The position numbers and the translations under genes were made by a program. From contig OX344762.1 of NCBI GenBank assembly GCA_947034895.1, positions 78,300,981-78,364,980 on the forward strand: 64,000 nucleotides of DNA, written 5' to 3'. The notes below the pieces were generated by a model. The model worked only from the letters and a program-made list of their open reading frames with translations. It did not search any database and was not told where the DNA came from. Origin of the DNA: Rhytidiadelphus loreus. Lineage: Eukaryota; Streptophyta; Bryopsida; Hypnales; Hylocomiaceae. Shown here piece by piece: positions 61,558-64,000 of this stretch. Every line of letters begins with the position of its first letter. Positions within the stretch are counted from its first letter, which is position 1.

Positions 61558-61578
61558 TTATCTTCGAGCCGAAGATAA
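61558..61578. repeat. Single palindrome just upstream of the ParB-like start codon
   Basis: TTATCTTCG-AGC-CGAAGATAA lies 56 bp 5' of ATG 61502, so in the leader or core promoter. No TATA box is obvious between it and the ATG. Confidence 0.85.
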
Positions 61579-61752
61579 TATAATAGGGAATTCCTGATTA
61601 ATGCATTTCGAGTGGACCTCTATCAATGCAGGCTGCACATGATATCCTGAGCACTGCAGAAAGAGCAGACTATATTCATAATTGAAAACTACGATCCTGG
61701 ATAGATAGTATCACATAAACTACGATTGGTAACTACGATCCTGTATTTCTAT

Positions 61753-62211
61753 TTATCCTCGGACCGAGGATAAATGGTTCTTAATTAGTGTTGGTTTATT
61801 TTCTTTGTGTTGTCTTCGTTCACGTTTATCCTCGGTCCGAGGATAAATGGTTCTTCATGAGTCTTAGTGTATTTTATTTTACTTGTTTTCGTTGTCATTT
61901 ATCCTCGGACCGAGGATAAATGGTTCTTAATTAGTGTTGGTTTATTTTCTTTGTGTTGTCTTCGTTCACATTTATCCTCGGTCCAAGGATAAATGGTTCT
62001 TCATGAGTCTTAGTGTATTTTATTTTTCTTGTTTTCGTTGTCATTTATCATCGGACCGAGGATAAATGGTTCTTAATTAGTGGTTGTTTATTTTATTTGT
62101 GTTGTCTTCGTTCACGTTTATCCTCGGTCCGAGGATAAATGGTTCTTCATTAGATTTGGTGTATTCTATTTGTACTTTTTTTGGTACTATTTATCCTCGG
62201 TCCGAGGATAA
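61753..62211. repeat. Seven-copy palindrome array, exact 73-bp period
   Basis: Palindromes start at 61753, 61826, 61899, 61972, 62045, 62118 and 62191, always 73 bp apart. Each has 10-bp arms TTATCCTCGG and CCGAGGATAA around one central base, which alternates A, T, A, T, A, T, T... in step with two alternating 52-bp spacers (ATGGTTCTTAATTAGTG type and ATGGTTCTTCATGAGTC type). The copy at 61972 has one arm change and the one at 62045 another. A worn remnant follows near 62263. It lies about 250 bp upstream of the ParB-like start codon. Confidence 0.95.
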
Positions 62212-62342
62212 ATGGTTCTTTTTTAGCTTATGTGTTCTTTATTTTTGTTATTTTTTTTGTTATTTATCCTGGGGCTGACTGTCAATTTCTGTATTTTATT
62301 ATTTTTGTGGTTTTTTTATTTCATTAGTTACGTTCCTGTAGA

Positions 62343-62384
62343 TTATCTTCGGGTCGAAGATGATTATCTTCGACCCGAAGATGA
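62343..62384. repeat. Two palindromes directly end to end
   Basis: TTATCTTCG-GGT-CGAAGATGA and TTATCTTCG-ACC-CGAAGATGA abut with no spacer, and their centres GGT and ACC are complementary, so the second is the first in inverted orientation; the pair can form either two small hairpins or one 42-bp hairpin. Confidence 0.9.
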
Positions 62385-63014
62385 TTTTTGTTGTTCAAAG
62401 AAGAATAACTGAAGAAAATGAAGACAAAAACCCTATTTCTAATACTAATCATATCTACTCATGTAGAATGCAAACATATATTACAATCTTGATTCAATTA
62501 AAACATGCATAGAAACAAAAATGATATCACGCATTCAAACCAAGAGTAATGGTAGACACAGAAATTGAAGAGTTCCTCACCTCCTGCACACTTACTGCAA
62601 CAAATTATCAAACGCCTCCAAAAAATTTCAATACTTCCAGATGTAGTGGACTTTGCACAAACCCTAATCCAATGACAAATGACAAAAATTTCAAACCCGA
62701 ATTCTAAAACGTAGGCCACTAACAGTGGCATGGAAATTGGAACAAGATAAACAATTTGAAAACACAACAATGATTTGAAACAAGAATATGAAAAATTGCA
62801 AACTAAACATGCCCAAAGAACAAAAAAAATAACTATATACACAAAGAATAAATCAGAAAACTTGGTGCATTCAAGTGTGAAGATGGAAACTCACGTTGAA
62901 ACTGGAGCTGGAAAGTCAAGCTGAAACTGGAGCTGCAAAATCACACTGCTGCGTGAAAATCCCGCGCTGAAGCTGGAACCCACACTGCTGAAGCAAATTC
63001 ACAGAAACCCCGCG
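62385..63014. other. AT-rich spacer
   Basis: A minus-strand 114-codon frame with hydrophobic residues (62498-62842) has no recognisable family and reflects T-rich sequence. A few CTGAAACTGGAGCTG-like repeats appear near 62895-62980 before the minisatellite. Confidence 0.5.
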
Positions 63015-63180
63015 TTCAACCTGCGTGCAACCCCGCGCTCAACCCCGCGCTCAACCTGCGTGCAACCCCGCGCTCAACCCCGTGCAACCCCGCGCTCAAC
63101 CTGCGTGCAAACCCCGCGCTCAACCTGCGTGCAACCCCGCGCTCAACCCCGTGCAACCCCCGCGCTCAACCCCGCGCCTG
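63015..63180. repeat. GC-rich minisatellite of CAACCCCGCGCT units
   Basis: Units CAACCCCGCGCT, CAACCTGCGTG and CAACCCCGTG alternate irregularly about a dozen times. Rich in CpG, in contrast to the AT-rich spacer before it. Confidence 0.9.
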
Positions 63181-63416
63181 AAGCTGAAGACACTGCGCTT
63201 GAATGTCGAAAACACCGCGCCTCACTCTGGATTTTCAGCGCCTCAAGTGTGAACCCCGCGTGCCCTAAACCCCGCGCGCCTCAAACTAAAGCTAGAAAAA
63301 AAAATGCGATTGAAGTCGGAGATGACGGAAGCTAGAAAAACGTTCGTGAAAACAAACTGGGAAGCTTTTGGTGGAAAGGGAAGACGGACCAACCTTGGTT
63401 CCAACCCTCCTCCAAG

Positions 63417-63500
63417 CCTCCTTCCCCGAACCTCCTTCCCCGAACCTCCTTCCCCGGCTTCGGTCCTCTCCCGAACCTCCTTCCCCAGCTTCGGTCCTTC
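63417..63500. repeat. Short CCTCCTTCCCCGAA tandem repeat
   Basis: Four imperfect copies of a 14- to 16-bp pyrimidine-rich unit, with CAGCTTCGGTCC and CGGCTTCGGTCC between them. Confidence 0.8.
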
Positions 63501-63557
63501 CCAAATCTACTCCTTTTACCCTACATCCTTCTTGAACCTACTATCCTGACCTTTGTG

Positions 63558-63795
63558 CACTAGTAGAAAGCCTTGTTTAATTGGATGTTCTTGCGTCAAA
63601 GTTGACAGATTTTCTTAAGCATCCAATGTAACATCTTCATGTGTTTATGTCAACAAAGACATCCAATGTAGCATAAAGATGTTACATTGGATGTCATTGT
63701 TGACATAAACACATGAAGATGTTACATTGGATGCTTAAGAAAATCCGTCAACTTTGACGCAAGAACATCCAATTAAACAAGGCTTTCTTCTAGTG
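63558..63795. mobile_element. CACTA-type foldback MITE with GTG target duplication
   Basis: Ends CACTAGTAGAAAGCC and GGCTTTCTTCTAGTG are inverted with one mismatch, and the whole 238 bp folds back (CATCCAATGTAACATCTTCATG against CATGAAGATGTTACATTGGATG, split here by the centre near 63680). GTG flanks both ends. Same terminal type as the element at 6563. Confidence 0.85.
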
Positions 63796-64000
63796 GTGCC
63801 TCCCCAAACCTACCTTGCCAAGCCTACTAACTCTCCAAAATCTACTTCGCGGAATGTATGTCGCCAAACCTGCCTCCCCAGAACCTATTTCTTCTAAGCT
63901 TCAAGTCCTATACACGTAGGTGTCTTGAACCCTTGAACAGTATGTGGGTCATCATGAAAATCATCTATTTTTTCACCATGCGAATTGTTTGTTTAAAAAA

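Noticed and set aside
61753..62211. CRISPR array (regular palindromic repeats and equal spacers)
   Set aside because: The spacers are not unique: two related 52-bp sequences alternate. There is no cas gene, and the genes around have spliceosomal introns.
62498..62842. Membrane protein of 114 residues on the minus strand
   Set aside because: Hydrophobicity follows from T-rich codons; no homology pattern and no neighbouring exon.
63025..63335. Pro/Ala/Gln-rich frames
   Set aside because: Translation of the CAACCCCGCGCT minisatellite.

Overview
This window looks like nuclear DNA of a land plant or a close streptophyte relative. Most of it is AT-rich, gene-poor and full of small non-autonomous transposons, which suggests a large, repeat-rich genome. 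The two well-preserved genes are plant-type: a five-exon plastid-type alpha-amylase and a five-exon secretory class III peroxidase. Both use canonical GT-AG introns. Nothing here fixes the species; a non-seed plant (fern, lycophyte, bryophyte or relative) is an inference, not a reading.

Layout. 1-9.2 kb has no gene I can support, only DNA-transposon remains (CACTA-type foldback MITE, a 0.7-kb family with TTGCAAGAAACAC ends, a TTAA-bounded family). 9.2-10.05 kb is a GC-richer island of unknown role. 14.3-20.4 kb (+) is the amylase gene, with an unusual first exon encoding a transit-peptide-like leader and a LEA-like 16-residue repeat tract ahead of the GH13 enzyme. 20.4-27.4 kb is repeats. 27.4-31.3 kb (+) is the peroxidase gene, with a TATA box, a probable 5'UTR intron and a 28-nt microexon carrying the distal-haem residues. 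31.3-41.4 kb is repeats, including a 16-copy array built on GCCGTTAACGGC palindromes, an 8-bp satellite and a CACTA element holding a 270-bp hairpin. 41.4-44.9 kb is a GC-richer block with a TATA box and a G-rich minisatellite. 44.9-53.7 kb holds transposon copies and a decayed paralogue of the next region.

The most unusual region is 54.2-62.4 kb (minus strand). Three consecutive gene-like units lie here: a roughly 1,400-codon multi-exon unit with a ParB-like IIDGQHS segment and, by pattern, a degenerate beta-class DNA-methyltransferase-like segment; an NLI/FCP1-type HAD phosphatase; and a basic, Ser/Pro-rich protein. Each long frame is interrupted by isolated stop codons, with at most one frame change, so the locus looks recently decayed by substitutions. 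A family of short palindromes, TTATC(C/T)TCG-centre-CGA(G/A)GATAA, is scattered through the locus: in pairs in two introns, in tandem in another intron, inside coding sequence always in the same frame (peptide PR(G/L)ED), upstream of the start codon, and in a 7-copy array with an exact 73-bp period and alternating central base. I saw no clear copy elsewhere in the window. This locus is my candidate for a previously undescribed system. 62.4-64 kb ends with GC-rich minisatellites and another CACTA-type MITE.
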